NCBI GenBank assembly: GCA_010645155.1
Contig: JAAGOF010000271.1
Location: forward strand, 529,047-593,046
Direction of reading: 5' to 3'
Length of the DNA: 64,000 nt
DNA from: Tigriopus japonicus
Lineage: Eukaryota; Arthropoda; Copepoda; Harpacticoida; Harpacticidae
Below are positions 10,389 to 20,631 of this stretch, one piece after another; the stretch's first letter is position 1; each line of letters opens with the position of its first letter. The notes beneath the pieces were generated by a model. The model was not told the origin of the DNA and did no database searches. It was given only the letters and a program-made list of their open reading frames with translations. A program made the position numbers and the translations under genes.

Positions 10389-11424
10389 TTGGCTTAATTA
10401 CCACACTTCACGTCAATCCAATAAGCTCTGTTAAAAAGCCTCACTTGTTCACTTTTTATCATACAACGATACTTTAGTTGTTTCCTCCTTCGTCTTTTGA
10501 CAATGTTTTGGTGACTAATCTCGCTACGATTTCCATAAACGAGCTGACGCCTCGTGAACTGTTTTCAACCCGTTTTTAACTCGGGAAAATCCCGTCCAGA
10601 GTCTCTGAACCTGTTGGTAAATGCTTTGGATAAACCAGTCTTAAATGGCTTAAATAATTGAACTTTTGAAGGCATTCAAAGGTCGCAGTCTGTGCTCAAC
10701 TGTGTATCGATTTATTGGAAGAGTGTAGCGGGCTTAAACCCTCAGTTAAATGCTTGAATGTTTCGCTTCTTGTGCTCTCTACACTCCATGTGGGTAGGCC
10801 TTGATATGTGATAATCAGCCATACGTTGCACGAGAGATTATGGCCTTCTCCAATTACAGTAGGTCAGCCGGTCTTGGTTCATTTTCCGTCGTTGGCTTAG
10901 CTAGACAATAGATTATTTTGAACGGTATCCGAGTGCCTTTTCAGTTGTGAATCTATCTCGAGTTTCTTTTGATTATAATTCGTGCAGTAACATGTATCAT
11001 CAAAACCGAGCATTGCGGATTGCTCTCTCAAGGAGATGGGTGCCTTCAGGTAGGCTATATTTCTTCGGCGTGTGTCTAGAAAAGTTGCACGAGAGAAAGA
11101 GTAAGCTTGTTATATTATTAAGAGGACCTTTCGTCCAACGCCCTTTGCTATTTCGATCTATAAGCCTCACATTTAAGTGTGGAGGTCTGTCAAGGGTATC
11201 AGACTAACACCATCGACTTTATCTTCATTTCCGTCGCCTGTAATCTAGTAAATGACGGATGCGTTTTCAAGGTGCAAGATAAGAACTGAATTACGCACGT
11301 AAAGGAATGTGGTAATAGTGTGTGATCATGTGATTCGCTTTTGTTTTCCAGGCTCACTCGGCATTGGAATAGCTACTTGGTGAGTCCAAGCCCTCCTCGT
11401 TGGGATCGAGCTTCGTCCTTCACC
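10389..11424. other. 5' flank and likely 5' UTR intron of the first LPP gene
   Basis: No coding gene seen. At 11341-11351 a TTTGTTTTCCAG sequence looks like a splice acceptor 74 bp before the LPP start codon, so the gene probably has an upstream non-coding exon. About 11245-11330 resembles 15770-15860, upstream of the second LPP copy (see repeat entry). Confidence 0.5.
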
Positions 11425-12327
11425 ATGGCCTCAACCTACAAGTCTTGGTTATGGTTGATCAATGTTTTGGTAGTGATTGTGGTGGCTTTACCAGTTCTCA
11501 TCTTCAAATTGGTCGGAGTTCCCTACAAACGGGGATTCTTTTGTAACGACGAAACCATTAGCCACCCGTATTTGTCATCCACGATCGATAATCCCATTCT
11601 CTATGGGGTGGGATTCGGCGTTCCCTTCATCTCAATTGTATTTGTGGAGACCTTCATTCGCGGAATCTCGGGACCAAAGTCGGAGGTTGTTTTTGGGAAA
11701 GAGATACCAAGCTACTTAGTATCAATTGTCAAGCTCATCGTAGGTTACCTTTTTGGAACCGCATGCTCTCAGACACTGACCGATGTATGCAAATACTCCA
11801 TCGGACGACTCCGGCCCCATTTCTTCGACGTTTGCCGACCAGATTGGTCTTCCATTGATTGTGGCACGGAAATTCATCCCAACTTTATCACCAACTACAC
11901 GTGCTTGGGCAATCTGGAGCTATTTCCGGAGTATGATGAATCCCAACACAGGATCAAGGACTCTCATTTGAGCTTTTGCTCGGGACATGCGAGTTTTTCG
12001 TTTCAAGCAATGGTTTTTGTCATATTGTACCTGCAAGCTCGATTACTTCGACGGGACCGACCCAATCAGACCATTTTGATCCACGCCCTCCAATTTGCCG
12101 CTTTTCTGTACGCCTTCTTCACGGCACTCTCGAGGATCAGTGATTACAAACATCATCCGGGTGATGTTCTCTTTGGAAGCATTCTGGGAACCGCTGTCCA
12201 AATTGTGAATGTGAATTTCTTCATGAAACTTTTTACGAAAGAGCCAATGGAGCCAATCACGGATGAAGAGCAACAAAAACTGACGAAGGTTCACGGGACG
12301 AGCTACAACTCAAATTTAGGAATGTAG
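11425..12327 (+). CDS. lipid phosphate phosphatase (PAP2/wunen type), copy 1
   Basis: ORF of 300 aa from ATG 11425. The reading frame is open further upstream but has no ATG there and crosses a likely splice acceptor. Six hydrophobic segments fit the integral-membrane PAP2 fold. The three catalytic motifs are complete: C1 K(123)YSIGRLRP, C2 CSGH (186-188), C3 SRISDYKHHPGD (236-247). The conserved PYKRGFFCND start and an N-glycosylation site (NYTC) in the second outer loop are typical of LPP/wunen enzymes. These dephosphorylate phosphatidate, lysophosphatidate or sphingosine-1-phosphate at the cell surface. It is the first of three tandem copies, close to copy 2 and more distant from copy 3. 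Confidence 0.95.
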   Translation: MASTYKSWLWLINVLVVIVVALPVLIFKLVGVPYKRGFFCNDETISHPYLSSTIDNPILYGVGFGVPFISIVFVETFIRGISGPKSEVVFGKEIPSYLVSIVKLIVGYLFGTACSQTLTDVCKYSIGRLRPHFFDVCRPDWSSIDCGTEIHPNFITNYTCLGNLELFPEYDESQHRIKDSHLSFCSGHASFSFQAMVFVILYLQARLLRRDRPNQTILIHALQFAAFLYAFFTALSRISDYKHHPGDVLFGSILGTAVQIVNVNFFMKLFTKEPMEPITDEEQQKLTKVHGTSYNSNLGM

Positions 12328-12879
12328 AAACTGAACGATCACAGTGTTTATGAGACAAAGTAACAGATGTTCGAAATTACTTTCGAAATATGCACGATTT
12401 AAAAGGTAAAAAACTTTGCCATATAATAGAAATAATGTAAAAAATGCACGAATGTCCAAACAGCAACTTTTTTTAACAATTATAAAACCATAAAAGTTTT
12501 CTAAAATAAAAAGTTTTTATCTTTAAAAAACTATTTATGTAAAAATTCCCTTGATAATCATGCATTCATCCGAAATTGATGTATATTTTCAAAAATTTGC
12601 AATAAGTTGTGGGGAAATGTGCCAAGATAGTGCGATAAGACTTATCGCACTTCCAGAATCTGTCTCTTCTGACCACTAAATTTAATGGGAAAATAAACCT
12701 TTTGTGCTTTTGAGGTTGGACATCTTCATGAACAATTTAATCTTCTTCTAAGGGCTAATGAGCGAGAGATTGTATGTTTTTTTTTAATTATGAGATTTAA
12801 AAGAAGTTTGCCTCCCAATATGGGATCAGCATTGGCAGAAAATGGAAGTGAGATATCTGAATGTGAATAGCGAGAATTG

Positions 12880-13140
12880 ATGTTTTTAAACTGTTCCAAT
12901 CACTTTTTTTGAAAAATTTATTTCTATGACAAAGTATTTTGACCTTCTAGGTTGCCTCCCTATCATTGCCACCAAACTATTTTCAAAATTCTTTGGAATC
13001 ACATATCAGCCGGTGAAAAGGATTCAGATGTTGTCCCATATGACGTACTCCAATTTTATCACATGCAACACGACACTCTTATCAGAAATATACATTTTAA
13101 AAGTGCAATCTAGTTTTTGCCAATTTCAATAGCATTAAAG
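12880..13140 (+). repeat. 3' flank duplicated with LPP copies
   Basis: About 13030-13100 (CCAATTTTATCACATGCAAC and following) matches about 17260-17335, downstream of LPP copy 2 (TTTCATCACATGCAACAAGA). With the shared 5' flank, this shows that the LPP duplication unit was larger than the coding region. Confidence 0.55.
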
Positions 13141-13170
13141 GATTTTCGTTATCATTTAGATTTCGCTTTC

Positions 13171-13635
13171 GTTATAACAAGAACCACTGAATTTCTCTGG
13201 ACTTGGAGGCGAATGAAAAGAATGATGATTTCCAGCAGGAACGAATCAATTACGCTTCTCTTCAAATGAGACCTTGCCAATGTTGACTAGAATGCGTGTT
13301 TCAATTTTCAACTCAATCGAAAGTCTGATTCAAAAGTTATGCTCTCTCAAAGTTCAGTGCAAATCCTGCCGAGAATGAATGAACTAGCCCTTTTGTGGTA
13401 ATTGCTTTACCACAAAAGGGCGAGTTCATTCATTCTATGCTCTCTTCAGTACATAAGTTTGAGAAGGCATAACTTTTCACTCCCTCATTCGAATGAGCTT
13501 AAATTCAAATAGGTAGTGTAATGAATACAAAAGTAAGGTCTTGCTTGACGAACGTATTTGAATTAATCCTACTGGATATCATAATTCTCATGGTTAGCTT
13601 CTCACTCCAGAAATTCAGAGTTTCTTGGATGTAAC
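13171..13635. mobile_element. large fold-back MITE
   Basis: Nearly the whole segment is one imperfect palindrome. The left arm runs from AAGAACCACTGAATTTC near 13182 to about 13400. The right arm, about 13412-13625, is its reverse complement, ending in GAAATTCAGAG near 13620. The centre is a tight hairpin with arms carrying TAGCCCTTTTGTGGTAA and TTACCACAAAAGGGC. There is no ORF. A second, partial copy lies at 49225-49520 in the opposite arm order, so this is a dispersed element and not a chance palindrome. Confidence 0.8.
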
Positions 13636-14663
13636 AAACGATAACGACTGAAATAAGCTTTGTCAGAAATATCCAAAATTATTAGCTTTCTTTAAATCCA
13701 AGTACACAATTTTTGTATCTTTAAATTTTGTTTTTCTTTCAATGAAATATTGGTGACAAACACAGAAAAGCGATATAGTAAAAAAGTACTACAAACACAG
13801 CCATGTTGGTTGGGAACCAAAAATCAAACGAAAATCGACCGAAAATTCAAGAGATAGCATGTCAACCTCTCTATTCTAGCGATCACAAACCATGATCTCC
13901 TGGCCCTAAAGGACCCTTAACCCCAGTCTTGCGCAGTTTGACCTTCTTGGGCCTTTGGCGAGCAACTGGCTACTCGCGTTGAAATACTCACGACGTCAGT
14001 CCTTCTTGTGAACTAGTGTCGTATACACGCCATAGGCCCAAAGACTTCAATCATGTCCATTCAAATCCATGATTCAGGATTAAATGCCCCTATTTTTTTC
14101 TTGTTTGAAATCAAAGTGAAGTTGGTGACAGCTGATAACCTCGATGTGTGTCAAAAGGGAAGATTCCTTGCCTTCTAACATGGGATTTTTAAAACAAAAA
14201 CTTGCCAAATCTTCTTGTCAAAAATGGCTTTCAACTCTAAATCACTTCTTGTGGTTTTGTTTTCGGCTTCATTCTTTCGTTTTCCTATGGAGATGATTCC
14301 TGCATTGTTAAGGTATTGAAGAAGTGAAAGGAGAGGAACAATCAAGATACCATCAGAGATATTCGTACTTCTGTTGAGTATTGTTTCACCAAACTTGGGG
14401 TAATTGGTGAAACAATATTGTTTATTTATTGTTTATTGTTTGACCACCCAGAATATTTATGAAAATATATAGAGGGTATTGGTGAAGAGAAAAAACAGGA
14501 AAAAAGAAAAAAAAGAGACGGGAGAAGACATTCATCAGAATGTCTGAATTCAGAAGACATTCATAAACAAGATTTTATCTGCGTATTTCTTCATTGTCAT
14601 AAGGACCAAAATCCATTGGAGATCTAAATGTGAAATGTTCATGAGGCAAGTAACAAGGTGTTA
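13636..14663. other. intergenic, no gene seen
   Basis: AT-rich sequence with no supported exon or repeat family. Confidence 0.45.
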
Positions 14664-14850
14664 CAGGGGTTCTTAAACTTTTTTGAGCCAGGGCCCCCTT
14701 AGAGCTTCTTGAGAAGCCCAGGCCCCCCTTACCCCCACTGGAACGAGTGGCATCAATATTCAAAATTAATAAAAAACGTTAAATTGGAAAACTTTGACCG
14801 TTTTGGTGTTTTATAAAAATTCTTCAGGGCCCCCAGTTTAAGAACTGCTG
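14664..14850. mobile_element. hAT-like MITE, family A
   Basis: The left end is CAGGGGTTCTTAAACT and the right end, reversed, is CAGCAGTTCTTAAACT, an imperfect 16 bp terminal inverted repeat. Both arms continue into GGGCCCCC runs. CAG...CTG ends of this sort are typical of hAT/Charlie-type non-autonomous elements. TGTTA flanks both ends, but a full 8 bp target duplication is not clear. A diverged relative lies at 24015-24380. Confidence 0.65.
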
Positions 14851-15299
14851 TGTTAGGACCTCTTAAACCAGGATGGAGAGCATCCAGTCATATAAATATC
14901 AACCCAAGAAGGCTGAATTAATTCTTTCAAGGAGTATGTCCGTTAATAAAGTATATATCATGAGTCAAAATCTAACCCCGGCACCATACCATTTCCTCAG
15001 AAATCGGAGTTCGGGTCCACCCCATTCAATGGTCCTTGCTCCAAATGTTCTTAACAGTTGACCTTTAGTTCAGAAAAAGAACTTGTTTCTTCGATGGGTT
15101 ATCTTGATTTTTCCTCCGACTGTTTTAGCAAGTTAAGTCAATTATTATAAAAGCCAAAAATGTAATAGAATTTCATTTATACACCTAATGATTTTTTGAA
15201 ATGATAGGATATCTGCAAATGCAACTCTCAAATCTGTCCACGAGGTGGCTAGTTCATATTTGACTTTAACCTTCAATTCACTTCTACTCTCGGAGGACC

Positions 15300-15600
15300 T
15301 ATGGCCTAAATGCAATTGAAGACCCGAACTACTGCAAAGGCCTTCTTTGCGAAAGTTACGGTACGTACGGTAGAGACTAAACAATCCGTTGCTTTTGAGC
15401 TCTTGCCTGGAAATCCGCTTTTGGGTCAAGGCCCACCAAATTTGATTTTGTGTTGTCACGGGCTCACCAAACAGACGTTGGTAGCTTCATGGGCCCACAA
15501 AGTAACAATCAACGACCTTGAATAAAGCACTATTGATTGCTTGCGGGCTTACTTTTCTGGACTTTCCCCATAGTGCCGAGGCCCACCGAAACCACCCTTA
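15300..15600. repeat. GGGCCCACNAAA-type dispersed repeat
   Basis: Carries several GGCCCACCAAA or GGGCCCACAAA motifs. About 15415-15450 is the reverse complement of 21415-21450 (both contain AATTTGGTGGG then CTTGACCCAAAAG). The same GTGGGCCC motif repeats at 20455-20620. No coding capacity is seen. Confidence 0.6.
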
Positions 15601-15769
15601 GGCCATTGGTTGCCGACCCTGACCTAAGGTCTAAGGTTTAACCAGTTATATGCAAGGTTAGTCTCATTGGGATTGCTTCAAAAATTCATAGAAGTTGCAA
15701 AAACTGCTTACGGCAAAATTATAACTGACCAAACCTTGCAACAGGGAGAGCAAACTAGACTTCTTTGCG

Positions 15770-16001
15770 TCGTCTGCGCTCTAAAAGACGGATGCGCTTT
15801 TTGAGTGCGAGATAAACACAGAGTTACGCATCCAATGGAATGTGCAATAAAATGATAATTTTTTATTATTATTGGTCCTTGATCTTTATTGCTGTACAAT
15901 GCAATCAAGTATTTCAATTGTTTTCCTGCTTCACTCTACATTGGAACAGGCGTTTGGTGAGTCCAAGTTCTCTTCGTTCCAACTGAGCCTCATTCTTCGT
16001 C
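15770..16001 (+). repeat. 5' flank duplicated with LPP copy 1
   Basis: About 15785-15850 (GACGGATGCGCTTTT, GAGATAAACACAGAGTTACG, GGAATGTG) aligns with about 11255-11315 (GACGGATGCGTTTTC, GATAAGAACTGAATTACG, GGAATGTG). The promoter or first non-coding exon was therefore copied together with the gene. Confidence 0.65.
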
Positions 16002-16886
16002 ATGGCCTCAACCTACAAATCATGGTTGTGGTTGGTCAATATTGTGGTAATGATTGTAGTGGCTGTGCCAGTCCCAATCTTTAGATTGAACGGTGTTCCT
16101 TACAAACGAGGCTTCTTCTGTAACGACGCAACCATCAGTCACCCGTATGTGGGATCCACCATCAGCAGTCGCGTCCTAATCGGAGTGGGATTTGGTGTTC
16201 CCCTTTGCTTAATTGTGATTGTGGAAACGCTTATTCGCGGAATTTCAAGACCAAAGTCTTTTGGGAAAGAGATACCAAGCTATTTAGTGTCGATGATCAA
16301 GCTCATCGTCGGTTTTCTTTTCGGAGCTGGTTGTGCTCAGACGTTGACCGAAGTTTGCAAGTACACAATCGGTCGATTCCGACCGCATTTCTTTGACGTT
16401 TGCCGACCTGATTGGTCTTCGATTGATTGTGGCACAGATATGCATCCTAAATTCATCACCAACTACACGTGTTTGGGCAATGCAGAGCTCTTTCCCAATG
16501 AAGCCGAATCCGAGGCCAGAATTCGGGATGCTCAATTGAGTTTTTCTTCGGGGCATGCGTGTCTTTCATTTCAAGCCATGATATTTGTCATTTTGTACCT
16601 GCAAGCGCGATTTACACAAAGAGATCGGCCCAGTACGACCATTGTGGTGGCCCTCCTCCAATTTGCCGCATTTGTGTTCGCATTTTACACGTCACTCTCG
16701 AGGATCAGCGATTACAAACATCATCCGGGAGATGTTCTTTTTGGAGGCATCTTGGGAACCATTGTTCAAATAGTGAATGTGAATTTCTTAATGAAACTTT
16801 TCACGAAAGAGCCAATGGTACCAATCACAGATGAAGGACATCAGAAACCTACTAATTTACATGGATCGAGCTACAACTCAAATTAA
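16002..16886 (+). CDS. lipid phosphate phosphatase, copy 2
   Basis: ORF of 294 aa starting with the same MASTYKSWLWL as copy 1. The six membrane segments and all PAP2 motifs are kept: KYTIGRFRP, SSGH, and SRISDYKHHPGD. It is colinear with copy 1 apart from a 4-residue deletion before FGKEIPSYLVS and a short C-terminus. Residues around the C2 serine differ (SSGHACLSF here, CSGHASFSF in copy 1). AATAAA is at about 16925. It is probably an active ecto-phosphatase for lysolipid phosphates; divergence of substrate use is possible but not shown. Confidence 0.95.
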   Translation: MASTYKSWLWLVNIVVMIVVAVPVPIFRLNGVPYKRGFFCNDATISHPYVGSTISSRVLIGVGFGVPLCLIVIVETLIRGISRPKSFGKEIPSYLVSMIKLIVGFLFGAGCAQTLTEVCKYTIGRFRPHFFDVCRPDWSSIDCGTDMHPKFITNYTCLGNAELFPNEAESEARIRDAQLSFSSGHACLSFQAMIFVILYLQARFTQRDRPSTTIVVALLQFAAFVFAFYTSLSRISDYKHHPGDVLFGGILGTIVQIVNVNFLMKLFTKEPMVPITDEGHQKPTNLHGSSYNSN

Positions 16887-17497
16887 AGACTTAGAAGACT
16901 GAATAATAACTTCGTTTTATTTCAATAAATGTTCGATTTTTTTTTCGAAACATGTCTGGTAAATCAGTTACTATTCACAGCGTTCAAAGTCTGATTTGAT
17001 GAAGAGACATGGTTTTTAAGACCTTTGAAAACTTTCATGTTCACATTGCATTGAACCATAAATGGACAAAGATAACATATAACTCATAATGCTCTGCTAT
17101 TTTTTCATTTTTAAAGGTTTTGTGGAAGTTTGACGCGTTTTAGGTCAATTATTGATTTTTGAAAATGTAAACTTTCATTGCCCTCACATCGTACAATTTT
17201 CATATCTTAGAAACTCTTTGGAGCTCCGTTTCCAACTTATGAAGCAGCAATCAAATGTTATTGCATATCCAACATATAGAAATTTCATCACATGCAACAA
17301 GACACCTGAATCACAAATATACTTACATTGTTCCCCATTTTTATCACCTAACCACATGAAAAAGCTAGAGTAGAGTAGAGGCTTTAGTGTACAGTAGATC
17401 AACTTATTGTAGAATTTTCCAAGAGAGGTCAGTACCCGATTGTCCCTCGAGCATCTAGTCTGCCCATTTACTCTTTGATCAAGCACATAAAAGCATC
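16887..17497. other. short intergenic spacer between LPP copies 2 and 3
   Basis: Contains the copy-2 poly(A) signal and, at about 17240-17340, the stretch shared with the flank of copy 1. No extra gene. Confidence 0.5.
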
Positions 17498-18358
17498 ATG
17501 AACTTCCGAGATCCAAGTATCTTTGGTATATGTGGAAATATATTATTGGTCCTACTAGTCTACGGAATATACGAAAGAATCCACCACTCCCACTCAGTTC
17601 AACGCGGGTTCTTCTGCGATGACCAAAGCTTGAAATATCCCTATATCGAAGAATATGTCAGCTGGAGGGTGGTCGAATTATGGGGTTACATTGTTCCAGC
17701 AATCGTTGTCCTCATTGGCGATGCCTTTGTTCCCATCAATCCTCAGAGAACCTTCCTTCAACGTCTTTTAAACGCAGGCAATGTCTATCTAGTGTTTCTA
17801 TTCGGAATGTACTCGACCCAACTCATTTATGAGTGGATCAAGAAGAACGTGGCTCGTGCTCGACCTCATTTTTTTGCCGTTTGTCAACCAATTTACGACG
17901 AAAAGGCCTGTTTCCGAGGCCAATACATCATGGACTTCACTTGTGCTGGGAATCCCAAATTGTTCCCGGATATTGCCGACAGACTTGACAAAATCGAAGA
18001 AGTTCAAGAAAGTTTCGTGTCCGGTCATGCTACTTTCTCGTTTTCGATCGCGACTTTCTTGATCATTTACTTGAATTCGCGTCTCATGTGGAAACGCATC
18101 CCGAGCTCGAACTTGGTCCTCATGTTTGTGCAGATTGGGATCATTTGCACGACATTGTATTTCTCTATTACTCGATTGGTGGACCATCATCATCATGCCT
18201 CCGATATCATCTTTGGAGTTGTGATCGGTACATTGATACAGTTGTATGTGGCCTACATGAGTAACGCCTACTTGGCGCCCAATTATGACGAGCTCTTTGA
18301 AGAGGAACAGTTGCCTTTACTGAGACCACAGCCCCCATCCTATTCATCTCTGCCTTGA
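17498..18358 (+). CDS. lipid phosphate phosphatase, copy 3 (divergent)
   Basis: ORF of 286 aa. PAP2 motifs: KKNVARARP (C1), VSGH (C2), TRLVDHHHHASD (C3, with Thr replacing the usual first Ser). The start is divergent (MNFRDPSIFG), but QRGFFCDDQSLKYPY matches the family. Six hydrophobic segments are visible. The DHHHHASD form of motif 3 is common in wunen-type enzymes, so I expect activity. Its lower similarity says this paralogue is older than the split of copies 1 and 2. No AATAAA was noticed soon after the stop. Confidence 0.93.
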   Translation: MNFRDPSIFGICGNILLVLLVYGIYERIHHSHSVQRGFFCDDQSLKYPYIEEYVSWRVVELWGYIVPAIVVLIGDAFVPINPQRTFLQRLLNAGNVYLVFLFGMYSTQLIYEWIKKNVARARPHFFAVCQPIYDEKACFRGQYIMDFTCAGNPKLFPDIADRLDKIEEVQESFVSGHATFSFSIATFLIIYLNSRLMWKRIPSSNLVLMFVQIGIICTTLYFSITRLVDHHHHASDIIFGVVIGTLIQLYVAYMSNAYLAPNYDELFEEEQLPLLRPQPPSYSSLP

Positions 18359-18775
18359 TGATGATATGTTCGTATGACACAATGCATATTTGTACATAGT
18401 CTTTTTTATTACACGTGGGAACTTCCGAGGATGACTCCGATTTAAAAAAAGGATGCCATTTCATTCTCATTCATGAACGAATTCGCCAAAAACTATTTTT
18501 TTCCAAAAACTTGATTATTAGAGAAAGTAAAATGGAGTATCAGAAATGTAGTTAATTTGCGAATTGCGTATTTAAGGGGACAAAACTATACGATTTCTCA
18601 CTTCACAGAAAAATGCTTTTTGGCTTTTCTGATACTTTGCCCATGCATGGTCCATCTTTTATTAAGATATTAATCTAAGGTAAAGAATAGCATTGCAACC
18701 TAAAAGTAGTTACGAAAAGAATTGCACCAAACCCAGAACCCCCTTTTACTATCTACTTTTGTTCTACCTTAGATG

Positions 18776-19084
18776 TAGTGATGGACCGAAAGGGCTCATA
18801 ACCGAAACCGAAAGATTCGGCCGAAAGAGGGCTATCCCGAAACCGAAAGAAGCTGACTACAAAATTGCATAAATGCAAAATCCACCTTAAAAATTGAATT
18901 GATCATGTGTTTGTTTGAGGTTGGGTAGTCACAAATTTTGAAAAATTGGAAAACTTAAATTTTTGGACCAATAGTTTTTCGATTTTGTTGTCAAACTCCA
19001 TCTGTGATAGCGCATGTCTGCTTGCGGCTTCGGTAAACATAACCGAAACCGAAATTTCGGCCGAAAGCGACTTCGGTCCATCAC
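18776..19084. mobile_element. hAT-like MITE, family B (TAGTGATGG ends)
   Basis: Begins TAGTGATGGACCGAAAG and ends CTTCGGTCCATCAC, giving a 12-13 bp terminal inverted repeat. Internally, ACCGAAACCGAAA and TTCGGCCGAAA motifs occur at both ends. The same family is at 42922-43249, where an exact 8 bp target duplication supports hAT. It has no transposase and lies between LPP copy 3 and the F-box gene. Confidence 0.7.
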
Positions 19085-19186
19085 GCATCCATAGATGCCA
19101 GCATCCACGTTTTTGGAAGTCTCCTCGCACCTGATTATCAAACTCAAAACAAAAGATATCGCGATTCTGACAAAATAAAACCATTT

Positions 19187-20338
19187 TCAGTCTGCGCCAT
19201 AGTAGATCTCACAATTGGGTAGATGTTTTCGAAGCTCCTTGAAACCATCGAAGTCCACCTTTGTGCCGCGAAAATCTATGTGCTTGAGTGTCTGTCCATG
19301 AGCACCCACGAGTTCCATGTGACGATTGTCGAGATCACAATGAGTCATGACAAACTTCTCCAACTTTAAAGGTTGAATAAAAAGCGACAGCACCCCTCGA
19401 CTGCCCAATTGTCCATCCCCTTCCCCGAAACAACTGGCATTCATATCCGCACTCGTTCGACCCACCAGATACTCCTTCAAATGAGTCAATCGACCGTAAC
19501 AAGACACTTCCGAGTCCGTTATTGAGGTATTCCGCATATCAAGTTTGACCAACTTGGGGAATCCGAACTTAGTAGCCAAAGCCGAATACGCAAATGTCTC
19601 CCCGATCCGGACACATCCCAAGAGGATGAGTTCCTCAAGTTGTTGCAGTTTGCAAATGGCCATGACCGAGTGATTGCTCACCCATCGATTGTTCGTCAAA
19701 TCGAGAACGCGCAAAGATTTGAACATAGTGTCAATCCCTTTGAAGAACCCGTGCTCACGCGGCAAATTCACCACTTCACAATTGGGCATGGCCAATCGGG
19801 TCAAAGTTTTGGGCGCATCCGACAACGGCGTCTTTTTCGAATCCATCAGACACGCGTCTAATATCAACTCTGTCAGATTTGGAGCCTTCATGCCCATCAA
19901 TTTCAAGGCCGTCGAGGTCAGGTTCGTGCGTAAAGGTTCACCCTTGAGATTCCCAGCGATTTTGACACTTTGCGTGCGTTCCGTCAATTGTTTAATAACC
20001 GAGGTCATTTCCCGCACACCCACGGGTTGTCGGGGCTCTTCCGAGGATTGGATCACGACTCGGTCCCATAAAGAGGGGTCTTGGCAGATCCGATGAAGTC
20101 GTGCATTGGTTTGAGCTATGCGAATCAAGTCTAAAGCCCTTAAATGAGATAGGAGATAGAGCAGAATGTCATCCGAGATCAGATCGAAATAGTTGGACCA
20201 GGGACGGGTCAGGAAACCGCCGTTGCGAGGCCCCTTGGAATCACTGGAGGAGGCACACGAGACACGGGATAGGGTTTCAAGGCGGTTTTTGGGAGCTAGA
20301 CGGATTCGTTTGGCGGGTGTGGGTTCCTCGTCGCTCAT
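19187..20338 (-). CDS. F-box and leucine-rich repeat protein
   Basis: Intronless, 383 aa from the ATG at 20338 (MSDEEPTPAKRIRL). The frame is open another 198 nt upstream to an ATG at 20536, but that part runs into repeat-like GTGGGCCC sequence and looks unconserved. An F-box lies near residues 47-92 (FDLISDDILLYLLSHLRALD... LWDRVVI). Leucine-rich repeats follow to the end (LTELILDACLMD, LRVLDLTNNRWVS, LEELILLGCVRIGE, LVKLDMRNTSITD, LKHIDFRGTKVD). Such proteins are substrate receptors of SCF (SKP1-CUL1) ubiquitin ligases. The basic KRIRL stretch could be a nuclear signal. I cannot assign a specific FBXL orthologue. Confidence 0.85.
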   Translation of the reverse strand: MSDEEPTPAKRIRLAPKNRLETLSRVSCASSSDSKGPRNGGFLTRPWSNYFDLISDDILLYLLSHLRALDLIRIAQTNARLHRICQDPSLWDRVVIQSSEEPRQPVGVREMTSVIKQLTERTQSVKIAGNLKGEPLRTNLTSTALKLMGMKAPNLTELILDACLMDSKKTPLSDAPKTLTRLAMPNCEVVNLPREHGFFKGIDTMFKSLRVLDLTNNRWVSNHSVMAICKLQQLEELILLGCVRIGETFAYSALATKFGFPKLVKLDMRNTSITDSEVSCYGRLTHLKEYLVGRTSADMNASCFGEGDGQLGSRGVLSLFIQPLKLEKFVMTHCDLDNRHMELVGAHGQTLKHIDFRGTKVDFDGFKELRKHLPNCEIYYGAD

Positions 20339-20454
20339 GGTGGAGGGATTGGCCGGGATATTCCAGGGGAACACGGAACGAACAAACGAAGGAAACGTGA
20401 TGTTTGGTAAACAAAGCGAATCAGCGCTGCTAGATATTGTTGTATGGCAACCTG

Positions 20455-20620
20455 TGGGCCCAAGGATGGTTTTGGGTGGGCCCTGTAACTTATAGAAAGT
20501 CCAAAATGGTGGGCCTGAGGGCCATTCGAAGACCATACGCGTGGGCCCAGAGCTCTGTGATCAATAAATTGTGGGCCCACGAACCTTCCAGCATCTGTTT
20601 GGTGGGCCCAAGACCAGACC
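20455..20620. repeat. degenerate 31 bp tandem repeat with GTGGGCCC
   Basis: GTGGGCCC or a one-base variant appears near 20455, 20477, 20511, 20542, 20572 and 20603, with spacings of 22-34 bp and mostly about 31. The intervening sequence is not conserved. It borders the upstream end of the F-box ORF and the larger tandem block that follows. Confidence 0.6.
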
Positions 20621-20631
20621 TATTCAATTAT

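Noticed and set aside
11341..11424. N-terminal extension of LPP copy 1 to 11341
   Set aside because: No ATG in the extension, a splice acceptor pattern lies within it, and copy 2 starts at the equivalent of 11425.
20339..20536. N-terminal extension of the F-box protein
   Set aside because: The extra 66 codons are translated from the GTGGGCCC repeat and have no family similarity. The MSDEE start is more plausible.
20455..20620. Regularly spaced GTGGGCCC repeats as a CRISPR-like array
   Set aside because: The repeat is only about 8 bp, spacing varies from 22 to 34 bp, and the genome is an animal. It fits a decayed minisatellite or transposon part.
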